Assembly: GCA_029259635.1 (NCBI GenBank)
Contig: JAJDEU010000042.1
Span: 1-48,068, forward strand
Source: Planctomycetota bacterium
GTDB taxonomy: Bacteria; Planctomycetota; UBA1135; GCA-002686595
DNA length: 48,068 bases
Direction of reading: 5' to 3'
Part shown: piece by piece, positions 40,003 to 48,068 of the stretch
Position numbering within the stretch: the first letter of the stretch is position 1
How the letters are laid out: each line of letters opens with the position of its first letter
Made by a program: the position numbers and the translations under genes
Notes under the pieces: model-generated
Told to the model about the DNA's origin: nothing
Databases searched by the model: none
What the model saw: only the letters and a program-made list of their open reading frames with translations

Positions 40003-42638
40003 CCGCGCCCCGCGCCGGTCGGCCGCTCCGCCTCGGCTTCGCGGTCTATCTCGGACTGCTCGCTCTCTCGCACATCGTTTGGTGGGCGCGCGCGAGCCCG
40101 ACTCCGCGGAGCAGCGCCGAGTCGATGGTCGCGATCACCGTGAATCAAAGTGACGAGCTTCACCCGCAAGAGCTTCAGTTCGCTTATCGAGACATCCATC
40201 CCGATGCACCAGGCCCGGTGGTTGTGCTCTTGCACGGCAGCCCCGGAAGTTCTTCCGACTTCGACCGTTTCGCCGAGTCCGAAGCACTGGCCGATCGACG
40301 AACTCTCATTCCGGATTTACCGGGCTTCGGCCGCTCGACACGCTCGCTCGACGACTATTCGGTCGCCTTTCACGCGCGCGCTCTGGATGGTCTGCTCGCA
40401 CGCCTCGAGATCGCCGAAGTCGACCTCGTCGGATTTAGCATGGGCGGCGGAGTTGCGCTCGAACTGGCGGCGAGCGCGCCCAATCGCGTGCGATCCATCA
40501 CGCTGATATCCGCGATCGGAGTGCAAGAGCTCGAGCTCTTCGGCGACTATCAACTCAATCATCTTATTCACGGAGCTCAGCTCTTCGGGATACGGGTTCT
40601 GCCGTGGCTCATCCCACACTTCGGACTATGGACCGGCGAGTTCATCGGAGTTCCCTACGCGCGTAACTTCTACGACACCGATCAGCGGCCTCTGAGATCG
40701 CACCTGAAGGGATTCGAAAGCCCGATGCTGATCGTGCACGGCGAGCGGGACTTCCTCGTGCCGGTAGAGGTTGCGAGAGAGCACCATCGGGTCGTCCCTC
40801 AGAGCGAGCTCGCCATTCTCGATGCGAGTCACTTCTTTGTCTTCGTCGACCCCAATCCTGCCGCTGCAAAGCTCGGCGACTTTTTACGGCGAGTGGATCG
40901 CGGCGAAGCCAGAACGCGATCCACCGCGAAAGCTCAGCGTATCGAGGCCAGTCGACGAGAGTTCGACCCGAAGAGCATCCCGCCCTTCGCCGGCCCGAGT
41001 TGGTTGGTGATCCTCTTGCTGATCGCGCTGGCCACGTTGATCTCGGAAGATCTGACCTGCATCGGCGCGGGCTTGCTGGTTGCCCAAGGCCGGCTCGATC
41101 TCTTCAGCGCCGCGACGGCGTGCTTTGTCGGGATCCTGGTGGGAGACATGCTGCTCTACTTTGTCGGTCGCATCTTCGGTCGACCCGCTCTCACGCACGC
41201 ACCGATGTCTTGGTTCGTGAAGCCCGCGGCCGTTCAGCGCGCAGCGGCCTGGTTCGAAGAGCGCGGTGGGCGCGTGGTGTTTATCTCGCGCTTCGTGCCC
41301 GGGTTGCGCTTGCCGACCTACGTCGCCGCAGGCGTACTGCGGCAGAACTTCGCGACCTTCTCTTTCTACTTCATCCTCGCAGGACTCTTGTGGACGCCGC
41401 TTTTCGTCGCGATCGCGAGCTGGGCGGGCGCAGAAGCCCACGCGCTCGCGGCGACGTTCGGTGCCTGGGCATTGCCGGTTCTTCTGGCGCTGGTCTTCGC
41501 CTTACTCGGCCTCCAGCGATTGGTCGTCCCCGCCTTTACTTATCGCGGGCGCCGCATGCTGGCGGGGAAGTGGTTGCGGCTTCGGCGTTGGGAGTTTTGG
41601 CCGCCGTTCGTCTTCTACATTCCCGTCGTTCTCTGGATCGCGTGGCTGGCGATCAGACACCGGGGCCTTGCGCTGGTTACGGCCGCCAATCCCGGAATCC
41701 CCACGGGCGGTTTTATCGGAGAATCAAAGAGCGACATACTGGATTCGCTGGGGGGCGGATCTGACCGAATCGCTCGATATCGGCTGTTACAGGCCGATTG
41801 GAGCGCTGTTCAGAGGATGGGAATCGCCGAGGGATTCTTGCGTGAGGAGGGCTTGAAGCTTCCGCTCGTGCTCAAGCCCGATGTCGGGCAGCGCGGTTTC
41901 GGAGTCGCCATTTTGCGCGACGAGGAGAGCTTGCACGTGGCGCTCGAGGAGCTGCGAGTCGACAGCATTCTGCAAGAGTTCGAACCCGGTCTTGAGTTCG
42001 GCTTGTTCTACATTCGCAAGCCGTCGGAGCCGACCGGTCGGATCTTTTCCATCACTGAAAAAGTGCTTCCGAAGATTGTCGGCGATGGCGTTCACTCGAT
42101 CGAAGAATTGATCCTTCACGACAAGCGAGCGGTGGCACTACTCGATGTGTATCTCGACGCGAATGCGGAGCGCTTGCTCGACGTGCCCGCGGTTGGAGAG
42201 AGAGTCGCGCTAGTCGAGTTGGGAACGCATTGTCTCGGCGCGATCTTCCAAAACGGCGAGCGGCTGCTAACCCCTGAGCTAACTGAAGCGGTCGATCGCG
42301 TGAGCTCGCGCTTTGAAGGCTTCTATTTTGGTCGCTACGACGTGATTACGCCGAGTTCGGAGGCACTCCAGGCCGGCGAGTTCAAGGTCATTGAGCTCAA
42401 CGGTCTGACATCCGAAGCGACGCACATCTACGACCCCTCGACCAGTCTGGCGGCGGCGTATCGCGTGTTGTTCGAACAGTGGCAGCTCGCCTTTGAAATC
42501 GCCGCTGAGTGTCGCGCGCGCGGCACCAAACCGAGTACAGCACTGGACTTGATTCGCGAGACACTTGCGTATCGCCGCCTTGCGAGAGCCCAAAAGTCAG
42601 CTCCGCCTGCATCGAGCGACGACAAAGCCGGCGCTTAG
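39999..42638 (+). CDS. Triple fusion: alpha/beta-hydrolase, DedA membrane domain, ATP-grasp
   Basis: An 879-residue protein from GTG 39999, overlapping the NRDE stop (GTGA). A membrane helix lies near 10-30. The hydrolase domain (about 60-300) has H-G-S-P-G-S-S (79-85), nucleophile Ser147 in G-F-S-M-G-G-G, Asp251 and His278. DedA/SNARE-associated helices (about 325-520) show I-S-E-D-L, V-G-D-M-L-L-Y and R-F-V-P-G-L-R (431-437). A further hydrophobic segment lies near 545. The ATP-grasp domain (about 570-860) has K-P-D-V-G-Q-R-G-F-G (Lys626) and V-I-E-L-N-G (Glu799, Asn801). DedA proteins move lipids across membranes; hydrolase plus ATP-grasp suggests lipid-headgroup editing or ligation. Exact role unknown. 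Confidence 0.85.
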   Translation: MTAPRAGRPLRLGFAVYLGLLALSHIVWWARASPTPRSSAESMVAITVNQSDELHPQELQFAYRDIHPDAPGPVVVLLHGSPGSSSDFDRFAESEALADRRTLIPDLPGFGRSTRSLDDYSVAFHARALDGLLARLEIAEVDLVGFSMGGGVALELAASAPNRVRSITLISAIGVQELELFGDYQLNHLIHGAQLFGIRVLPWLIPHFGLWTGEFIGVPYARNFYDTDQRPLRSHLKGFESPMLIVHGERDFLVPVEVAREHHRVVPQSELAILDASHFFVFVDPNPAAAKLGDFLRRVDRGEARTRSTAKAQRIEASRREFDPKSIPPFAGPSWLVILLLIALATLISEDLTCIGAGLLVAQGRLDLFSAATACFVGILVGDMLLYFVGRIFGRPALTHAPMSWFVKPAAVQRAAAWFEERGGRVVFISRFVPGLRLPTYVAAGVLRQNFATFSFYFILAGLLWTPLFVAIASWAGAEAHALAATFGAWALPVLLALVFALLGLQRLVVPAFTYRGRRMLAGKWLRLRRWEFWPPFVFYIPVVLWIAWLAIRHRGLALVTAANPGIPTGGFIGESKSDILDSLGGGSDRIARYRLLQADWSAVQRMGIAEGFLREEGLKLPLVLKPDVGQRGFGVAILRDEESLHVALEELRVDSILQEFEPGLEFGLFYIRKPSEPTGRIFSITEKVLPKIVGDGVHSIEELILHDKRAVALLDVYLDANAERLLDVPAVGERVALVELGTHCLGAIFQNGERLLTPELTEAVDRVSSRFEGFYFGRYDVITPSSEALQAGEFKVIELNGLTSEATHIYDPSTSLAAAYRVLFEQWQLAFEIAAECRARGTKPSTALDLIRETLAYRRLARAQKSAPPASSDDKAGA

Positions 42639-44125
42639 TAGCCGAGCGCGTCGAGCATACTCTCGGTCTCGCTGTCGGCGGGTTCCTCATCCGCTTGCGT
42701 CCGACTCTCGCGCTTCCGCCAGACCTCGATCTCCGCGAGCATCTCAGCCGCGCGCGCGGCTTGCTTCGCGATGACGTTGGCCGCTTCCCTCGAATCTTCG
42801 ACGAGGTGATAGAGCTCGTGCCGACCGCTCTCGTTCCAAATGAATTTCCAACCGTCGTCGATCAAGACACACTTCTCGCCAATCGATCCGATCGCGCGCT
42901 CGGCGTACGTGTTCGTGAGCTTGCGAAGCGCGTCCGATCGCTCGAGGTCCATCTCGGTAAAGAAGCGTCGTTCGGCGAATACCGGTTTGCTGCGCGTGAG
43001 CCTGCCTGAATCCGAGAAGAGCGATCTCCCGCGGAAACCCGGCAGGTCGCCAATGCCGGCGAGCTCCAGGAGCGTGGCGCCGAAGTCGACGGCGGAGCTG
43101 ACCGCGTCGACGCGAGTTCCCGCATTCACTCTGCCATTGAGTCGCAGGATGAGCGGAACGCGAACCTGCTCGTCATACAGGAGGAAGCCGTGACCTTGAT
43201 AGCTGTGCTCGCCCAATCCTTCGCCGTGATCGGAGGTCACGACCACGAGAGAATTCGGACCCGTAGGGCGCTTGTCCCACGCGTCGAGTAGCCGTCCAAA
43301 CTCACGGTCGACGTAATAGACCTCCGCTTCGTAGCCCGCGAGCATCCTCCCGAGGAGCTCTCGGTTATAGGTCTTGGACGGTTCGGCGCGCTTTCGAAAG
43401 AAGGCGAGGTTGTCTTCGGGCTTGAGCGGCGAAGCGATCGGTGGCGCGTAGGGTTCGTGGGGATCGTAGAGGTGAACCCAAAGAAACAGCGGGCGGTCGC
43501 CGGGCTTTTGCGCGAGGGAGATGGCGCGGTCGACGACGGACTGCGCATAGCGCTCGTACTTACCGCTTTTGCCACTCGGGCGTAGGACGCTCTCGCCAAA
43601 GTCTTCGTCGAAGTCGTCGAAGCCGGTTGCGAATCCGTGCTTCGAGCCGAGGATGCTGGCGCCGATGCTCGCGGCGGTTCGATAGCCATGCTCCCGAAAG
43701 ATGTTCGGAAGGTTCGTGAGCTCGGCAGAGAGGCTCTGCCCATTCTTGGTCAAGCCGTGCTCGCGCGCGAACAAGCCGGTGAATAGCGTCGCGTGAGCGG
43801 GAGCCGTGGTCGCGATAGTCGTGTAGTGATTCTCGAAGACGGCGCCCTGATCGGCGAGGGCGTCGAGGTTCGGCGTGCTCTTGCGCGGATAGCCGTAGGT
43901 CGAGAGGAAGTCGCTGCGCAGCGTGTCGATGGTGACGAGCAGAACATCGGGTTGCGGGGCGGAGCTCTCCGCGCAGGCGGCGAAGAGGGGGAGCGCGCAC
44001 AAGACGGCTGTTCGGGCGATGGAATCGAGGCGCAAGGGGAAGGGGGGAAAGGCTCGGGTTGGTCGAGTGAGGCTGGAAGTGGTGAATCTGGTCGCGGTCT
44101 CGTGCGGCTCCGATGGGCGGAGCAT
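42635..44125 (-). CDS. Sulfatase-superfamily lipoprotein
   Basis: From ATG 44125 the protein has 496 residues, ending 4 bp inside the convergent fusion gene. TTG 44033-44035 would give a shorter lipoprotein signal ending L-F-A-A-C and is an attractive alternative; an upstream ATG at 44326 is unlikely. L-V-T-I-D-T-L-R-S-D supplies the metal site. The nucleophile region A-T-T-A-P-A-H-A-T-L-F-T-G has no Cys or Ser-x-Pro-x-Arg, so it is probably not a formylglycine sulfatase. V-T-S-D-H-G-E-G-L-G-E-H gives the second metal site. A periplasmic phosphatase, phosphodiesterase or phosphotransferase is likely. Confidence 0.85.
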   Translation of the reverse strand: MLRPSEPHETATRFTTSSLTRPTRAFPPFPLRLDSIARTAVLCALPLFAACAESSAPQPDVLLVTIDTLRSDFLSTYGYPRKSTPNLDALADQGAVFENHYTTIATTAPAHATLFTGLFAREHGLTKNGQSLSAELTNLPNIFREHGYRTAASIGASILGSKHGFATGFDDFDEDFGESVLRPSGKSGKYERYAQSVVDRAISLAQKPGDRPLFLWVHLYDPHEPYAPPIASPLKPEDNLAFFRKRAEPSKTYNRELLGRMLAGYEAEVYYVDREFGRLLDAWDKRPTGPNSLVVVTSDHGEGLGEHSYQGHGFLLYDEQVRVPLILRLNGRVNAGTRVDAVSSAVDFGATLLELAGIGDLPGFRGRSLFSDSGRLTRSKPVFAERRFFTEMDLERSDALRKLTNTYAERAIGSIGEKCVLIDDGWKFIWNESGRHELYHLVEDSREAANVIAKQAARAAEMLAEIEVWRKRESRTQADEEPADSETESMLDALGY

Positions 44126-44550
44126 GGAGTGGACGCCGCTCGTCGCTAACCGAGGCCGGAGAGTCGTTGGGCGGGGTTCTGGTGCTCTTGGTGTCGCTCT
44201 GGGGGCGGGAGGACCCGGGTCGAGTCCGAAAGCTTGGCCTTCCGAGATCGTCGGCACCACAGTCTTTACAGTCTCAGGACGGCGGGGGTTGGGTGGAAGC
44301 CTTAGAATCACCGCTGATCTTTCCAATTAGGGACGAGGGTCGAGAAAGCGGGCCGATCCGGCGCGCTCCTGGGCCTCTCCACGGGGGATCATCCACGACT
44401 CTGCCTCAGGCCCCTTTAGGAAAAACCTTCCCCTGTCGAGGAGGAAGGCACGGTCCCAGGGTGCTGAGTGCCTCCCTCCCCGAAATTCTTTCACGATCCG
44501 GCGCCGTGTTGATGAAGCGCCGGTCACACCGAGTATCTGGAGATACAACC
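44126..44550. other. 425-bp divergent intergenic region
   Basis: It separates the minus-strand sulfatase-superfamily gene from the metalloprotease gene. Open frames run through it on both strands, but the sequence is low-complexity and lacks similarity to proteins. GGCGC/GCGCC near 44500 can form a small stem. No copy of the palindromic element is present. Promoters for both genes must lie here, but I could not place them confidently. Confidence 0.5.
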
Positions 44551-47421
44551 ATGACGAAGATGAACAAGGCGACAGGACTTCTGATGTCCAGCCTGTTCGG
44601 TGCTACAGCGCTGGTCCTTACGGCCACGACTGCGAGCGCTGGAGAAGACAAGCCGGACTTCCCCAAGTGGGAGGACGTCTCGAAGGACTACACGAAAGTG
44701 ACCTCGACCGCAGAGGGCAACAGCCTCTTCGGGATCTGGTCTCGCAAGAAGGATGGACAGGTTTTGGCTGAGCTGCCCTCGGGCTACGCCAGTCAAAAGC
44801 ACTTCATCGCCATGACCACGCCGACGGGCGAGATGTTCTCCGGCCTGCAGGCGGGCGACCTCTTCGTCTACTGGAAGCGCTACGACAAGCGCATGGCTCT
44901 GATCGCTCCGAACATTGACGTTCGCACGACCGGCGACCTCGCTTCGGAAGAAGCCATCTCGCGCCACTTCGTGGACCGCGTGATCCTGGACGTCCCGATC
45001 GTCTGCATGGGCCCCGGCGGACAGCCGGTCATCGATCTCGACGCCATGCTGCTCGGCAAGGCCAGCACCTTCTACGGCTACTCTGCGCGCGGTCTCAACA
45101 CGGGACTCGCAACGATCAGCAAGCTCAAAGCTTTCCCCGAGAACATCGAGGTGGCTTTCGAGGTCCCCGCAGCCGGTGGAATGATCAAGATCTTCCACTA
45201 CTCGATCAGCAAGATTACGGAGACGCCTGGCTACAACGCGCGTCCCGCGGATGATCGCGTCGGTTACTTCACCACGGTCTATCGCGACCTCGGTAAGTTC
45301 CGCGACGACGAGATCACGACCCGCTACATCAACCGCTGGCACATCGAAAAAGCCGCGCCGAAGATGAAGCTGTCGCCGCCGAAACAAGCGCTGACTTACT
45401 ACATCGAGCACACCGTGCCGGTGAACTATCGCCGCTGGATCAAGGCGGGCGTCGAGTATTGGAACGAAGCCTTTGAGAAGATCGGCATCTCCGACGCGAT
45501 CGTCGTCCAGTATCAGGACGCAGCGACTGGCGCGAACATGGATAAGGATCCCGAAGACGTTCGCTACAACTTCATTCGCTGGCTGACGAACGACATTGGG
45601 ACGGCCATTGGCCCGTCGCGCGCTCACCCGTTGACCGGTCAGATTCTCGACGCGGACGTCGTTCTGACTGACGGTTGGATCCGTCACTTCTGGTATCAGT
45701 ACAACGAGTACCTGCCGGAGATGGCGATGGAGAGCTTTAGCCCGGAGACCATGGAGTGGCTCGAACGTCACCCGAACTGGGACCCGCGTGTTCGCATGGC
45801 GGCGCCGGTGGACCAACGCTCGGTCATCGAACGCATTCAGAAGGCACGCGCAGCTCGTGGCACGGATGCTCTCGCGATGAGCACGCTCGCCAATCCTTAT
45901 CTCTGGCGTGATGACGAGATGCAAGAGCTCGTTCGTCGTGTCGGTTCGAACTTCGCGTTGTGCATGGCCTCGACCGGCAAGTCTTCAGACATGGCCGTCA
46001 TGGGTCTGAACATGGCGATCCTCGGCATGCTCGATGACGAAGCCGATGAGGACGCCGAGGGCGAAGAGTCCGACGAAGAGTCCGAAGAAGAGAAAGCCGA
46101 CCTAATCGACGGCGTTCCCGAGTGGTTTGTCGGCCCGATGCTGGCGGACCTCGTGGCTCACGAAGTGGGGCACACGCTCGGCTTGCGTCACAACTTCAAG
46201 GCTTCGAGTCTCTACACGATGGAGGAGATCAACAGCGAAAAGGTCAAGGGCAACAACGCCTTCACCGCTTCGGTGATGGACTACACCCCCGTCAACATCA
46301 ACGTCGAGGACGGCAAGGTTCAGGGTGACTACACCATGATCAAGGTCGGCCCGTACGACCACTGGGCGATCGAGTACGGCTATGGCTTTGGCGATCCGAA
46401 CGAGGTTTTCGAAGAGGTTGCCGATCCGGCTCATACCTATGCGACGGACTTCGATACGTCGGGAACCGATCCCTTCGCGCGTCGCTACGACTTCTCTGCC
46501 GACCCGATCAACTTCGCCAAGAGCCGCATGCGCCTCGCTAAGAAGCAGCGCGAGTTGGTTCTCGACAAGTTCGTGAAGGATGGCGAGAGCTGGGGCAAGG
46601 CCCGTCGTGGTTACGAGATCACGCTCGGCATGCAGACCGGTTCGCTCAGCATCATGGCCAACTGGATTGGTGGCGCCTACGTCAACAAGGATCACAAAGG
46701 CGATCCCGGCGAGCGAGCTCCGCTCGTTCCCGTCTCGGTGGATGACCAACGCGAAGCCATTAACTTCTGCGTCAAGAACGCCTTCTTCGAGAAGTCGTTC
46801 GGGCTGACCCCGGAACTCCTGCGCTATATGACGGTGCAGAAATGGGGCGACGGACCGAACTGGTGGTCCGCCTATCAGGACTCGACTTGGCCGATTCATG
46901 ACCGCCTTGCCGGTATTCAGGCTTCGGTCCTGACCATGATGATGAACCCGACGACGCTGCGTCGCGTCTATGACAACGAGATGCTCGTGGAGTCTTCCGA
47001 GGATGCGGTGACGCTTCCGGAGCTGATGAGCACGATCAGCGAGAACGTTTGGACCGAGCTCGATAGCAAGGATGCCTCGCTTGCGAGCACCACGCGTCAA
47101 CCGAAGGTTTCAAGCCTACGCCGTAGCCTGCAGCGCGAGCACCTCCAGCGTCTGATCGATCTCTCGATGGACTCTGGAAACAGCTCTGCTGCGAAGACGA
47201 TCCGAAGCTTGGCGACCATGCAGCTCACGAAGCTCAGCCGGGTCATCAAGAAGGCGATCAAGAGCGGCGAGGACTCGATGGACGCCTATACCCTGGCGCA
47301 CATGTCCGAGGCCGTTCTTCGCATCGACAAATCGCTCGACGCCATGTTCATCTACAACACGGATGACATCGGCGGCGGTGGCTTCGGTGGCCTGTTTTTC
47401 TTCCGCGACGAAGAGAAGTAG
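44551..47421 (+). CDS. Exported metzincin-like zinc metalloprotease (DUF5117/DUF4953 type)
   Basis: A 956-residue protein from ATG 44551, with GGAGA about 7 nt upstream. Residues 1-31 are a signal peptide (L-L-M-S-S-L-F-G-A-T-A-L-V ... T-A-S-A). The zinc site H-E-V-G-H-T-L-G-L-R-H (537-547) and a Met-turn-like V-M-D-Y (Met576) mark a metzincin. The N-terminal regions match the large secreted zinc-dependent metalloproteases found in planctomycetes and Bacteroidetes. About 20 acidic residues (D/E/S-rich, near 494-520) immediately precede the zinc helix and may be a loop insertion. The gene ends at a strong terminator. Substrate unknown; extracellular protein degradation is likely. Confidence 0.9.
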   Translation: MTKMNKATGLLMSSLFGATALVLTATTASAGEDKPDFPKWEDVSKDYTKVTSTAEGNSLFGIWSRKKDGQVLAELPSGYASQKHFIAMTTPTGEMFSGLQAGDLFVYWKRYDKRMALIAPNIDVRTTGDLASEEAISRHFVDRVILDVPIVCMGPGGQPVIDLDAMLLGKASTFYGYSARGLNTGLATISKLKAFPENIEVAFEVPAAGGMIKIFHYSISKITETPGYNARPADDRVGYFTTVYRDLGKFRDDEITTRYINRWHIEKAAPKMKLSPPKQALTYYIEHTVPVNYRRWIKAGVEYWNEAFEKIGISDAIVVQYQDAATGANMDKDPEDVRYNFIRWLTNDIGTAIGPSRAHPLTGQILDADVVLTDGWIRHFWYQYNEYLPEMAMESFSPETMEWLERHPNWDPRVRMAAPVDQRSVIERIQKARAARGTDALAMSTLANPYLWRDDEMQELVRRVGSNFALCMASTGKSSDMAVMGLNMAILGMLDDEADEDAEGEESDEESEEEKADLIDGVPEWFVGPMLADLVAHEVGHTLGLRHNFKASSLYTMEEINSEKVKGNNAFTASVMDYTPVNINVEDGKVQGDYTMIKVGPYDHWAIEYGYGFGDPNEVFEEVADPAHTYATDFDTSGTDPFARRYDFSADPINFAKSRMRLAKKQRELVLDKFVKDGESWGKARRGYEITLGMQTGSLSIMANWIGGAYVNKDHKGDPGERAPLVPVSVDDQREAINFCVKNAFFEKSFGLTPELLRYMTVQKWGDGPNWWSAYQDSTWPIHDRLAGIQASVLTMMMNPTTLRRVYDNEMLVESSEDAVTLPELMSTISENVWTELDSKDASLASTTRQPKVSSLRRSLQREHLQRLIDLSMDSGNSSAAKTIRSLATMQLTKLSRVIKKAIKSGEDSMDAYTLAHMSEAVLRIDKSLDAMFIYNTDDIGGGGFGGLFFFRDEEK

Positions 47422-47441
47422 ACCGCCAGAGCTTGTTACTC

Positions 47442-47483
47442 AAAGAGCCCCCGGCAGAGCGAACGCTCGGCCGGGGGCTCTTT
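47442..47483. terminator. Strong bidirectional rho-independent terminator
   Basis: A 14-bp stem (47442-47455 with 47470-47483) has the form AAAGAGCCCCCGGC / GCCGGGGGCTCTTT. It separates the convergent metalloprotease (ends 47421) and VOC genes (ends 47513). A-rich and T-rich flanks allow termination from both sides. Confidence 0.92.
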
Positions 47484-47512
47484 CGTGCTTCGAGGTCTCT
47501 TCCTACGGGCGC

Positions 47513-47863
47513 CTAAGCGCGATCCGGCGCAATCTCGTGCAGCATCACCATGTTCCCGCTCGGATCAGAAGCGAAGGCCATCTTGCAGACTTTGTTGTCC
47601 AGAATTTCGCCATGGAACGGGACGCCCGCGGCTTTCAGTCGCGCGACTTCCGCTTCGATGTCGTCCGTCTCCAGAGCGAGCGTGGGGGGCGAGCCCTCGG
47701 GAGAGTGCGTTTCGATCGCGATGGTCTTCCCGTCCGGCGTCTCGAACTCGGCCCACTGCGCATGATCGGTGGTCAACTTCAGGCCGAGCAGCTCGGTCCA
47801 AAACCGCTTGTCGGCTTCCATATCGGTAGAGCGGTGACTGATGAAGGCGATCTTCTTAATCAT
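47513..47863 (-). CDS. VOC-family (glyoxalase-like) protein
   Basis: A 116-residue protein with the beta-alpha-beta-beta-beta arrangement of vicinal-oxygen-chelate proteins: I-A-F-I-S-H-R-S-T-D near the start, W-A-E-F-E-T-P-D-G-K-T-I-A-I-E-T, then A-S-D-P-S-G-N-M-V-M-L-H-E. The probable metal ligands His10, Glu51 and Glu111 fit the family. The substrate is unknown; glyoxalase, fosfomycin-resistance-like and dioxygenase roles cannot be separated from sequence. It ends at the shared terminator and is upstream of nothing else on its strand. Confidence 0.85.
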   Translation of the reverse strand: MIKKIAFISHRSTDMEADKRFWTELLGLKLTTDHAQWAEFETPDGKTIAIETHSPEGSPPTLALETDDIEAEVARLKAAGVPFHGEILDNKVCKMAFASDPSGNMVMLHEIAPDRA

Positions 47864-47927
47864 GGTGAGTTTTCTAAATAGTGGCTGGAGTGACCGATGG
47901 TGCGGCTCCGTGGATGACGATTTGGAG

Positions 47928-48068
47928 CTAGCAGCCCGTGGTAAAAGTCATTCACTCCATAAGCGGCCGATTTTTGGCCAGGTCGGCACCCAAAAACCTC
48001 CCCGAATCTATGGATTCGGGTTCGTTTCCGGGCACCAACCCGACTAAAAATTTGCTGCTCATAGAGCA
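47928..48068. repeat. Palindromic element, copy 3, cut by the window end
   Basis: It begins CTAGCAGCCCGTGGTAAAAG. The apical 8-bp stem is 48001-48008 with 48013-48020 (loop TATG), and the larger stem is as in copy 1. By symmetry the element should end near 48093, so about 25 bp are missing. Relative to copy 1, three base pairs change on both sides: A-T to C-G and G-C to T-A in the apical stem, and one G to T in each outer arm. The open frame starting GTG reads V-K-V-I-H-S. No gene is evident in 47864-47927. Confidence 0.88.

Noticed and set aside
44524..45924. Long open frame on the minus strand opposite the metalloprotease, 466 codons
   Set aside because: Antisense to a protein with a clear signal peptide and zinc site; no recognisable domain.
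1..48068. CRISPR arrays, tRNA genes, prophage or insertion-sequence transposases
   Set aside because: No regularly spaced direct repeats, tRNA T-arm/acceptor pattern, or phage or transposase protein was found on either strand.

Overview
The window looks like chromosomal DNA from an uncultured, GC-rich planctomycete or close relative. Four things point there: (i) an ECF sigma factor of the planctomycete/TIGR02999 type immediately upstream of a 1,238-residue membrane Ser/Thr kinase with a TPR tail; (ii) a second receptor-type Ser/Thr kinase facing an FHA-domain gene; (iii) secreted proteins with a signal peptide and a D-C-N-G-N-G / D-G-N-G-x-P-D-E-C motif; (iv) sulfatase-superfamily lipoproteins, a parallel beta-helix lipoprotein and frequent GTG/TTG starts. 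The lineage is inferred from gene content only. I saw no rRNA, tRNA, CRISPR array, phage gene or transposase.

Layout. 1-3 kb: formate-tetrahydrofolate ligase behind an ATP-grasp-like gene (minus). 3-7 kb: secreted choice-of-anchor-B protein (plus) and an MFS exporter (minus). 7.0-12.7 kb: a tight six-gene minus-strand operon, darA-like, darB-like ketosynthase, a small cluster protein, a BtrH-N/DUF4872-type protein, and ABC ATPase and permease. This has the layout of dialkylresorcinol/flexirubin-type clusters. 12.9-18.4 kb: FHA protein, receptor Ser/Thr kinase and two lipoprotein genes. 18.5-25.9 kb: a methyltransferase-like protein, a TPR protein, an orphan type ISP-like DNA methyltransferase, a beta-helix lipoprotein and an exported nickel superoxide dismutase. 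26-31.4 kb: M1 peptidase, then a DprE1/DprE2-like epimerase pair with a sulfatase-superfamily gene. 31.9-36.8 kb: ECF sigma/kinase operon and a DoxX protein. 37-42.6 kb: a tightly overlapping plus-strand operon, OlsB-like, PlsC/OlsA-like, DinB-like, NRDE/TANGO2-like, then a hydrolase-DedA-ATP-grasp triple fusion. 42.6-47.9 kb: sulfatase-superfamily lipoprotein, HExxHxxGxxH metalloprotease and a VOC protein.

The most unusual structure is a dispersed family of roughly 168-bp imperfect palindromes: 6848-7015, 12763-12930 (decayed), 13787-13967 and 47928 to the window end. A possible distant relative, or a separate element, forms an 83-bp-armed inverted repeat at 1-173. Two copies differ by compensating changes in both arms, so a hairpin appears to be selected. 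The same copies also share an open reading frame (VKVIH...) in register. Two elements begin exactly at the stop codon of the upstream gene, and one lies in the probable leader of a Ser/Thr kinase gene. I found no nuclease or transposase that would mobilise them.

How the genes may work together (inference): several operons concern envelope lipids and export (resorcinol-type lipid with its own ABC exporter; N-acyl amino-acid lipid synthesis; arabinose-type glycan precursor). Two kinase loci, one with its own sigma factor and one with an FHA partner, form the signalling layer.
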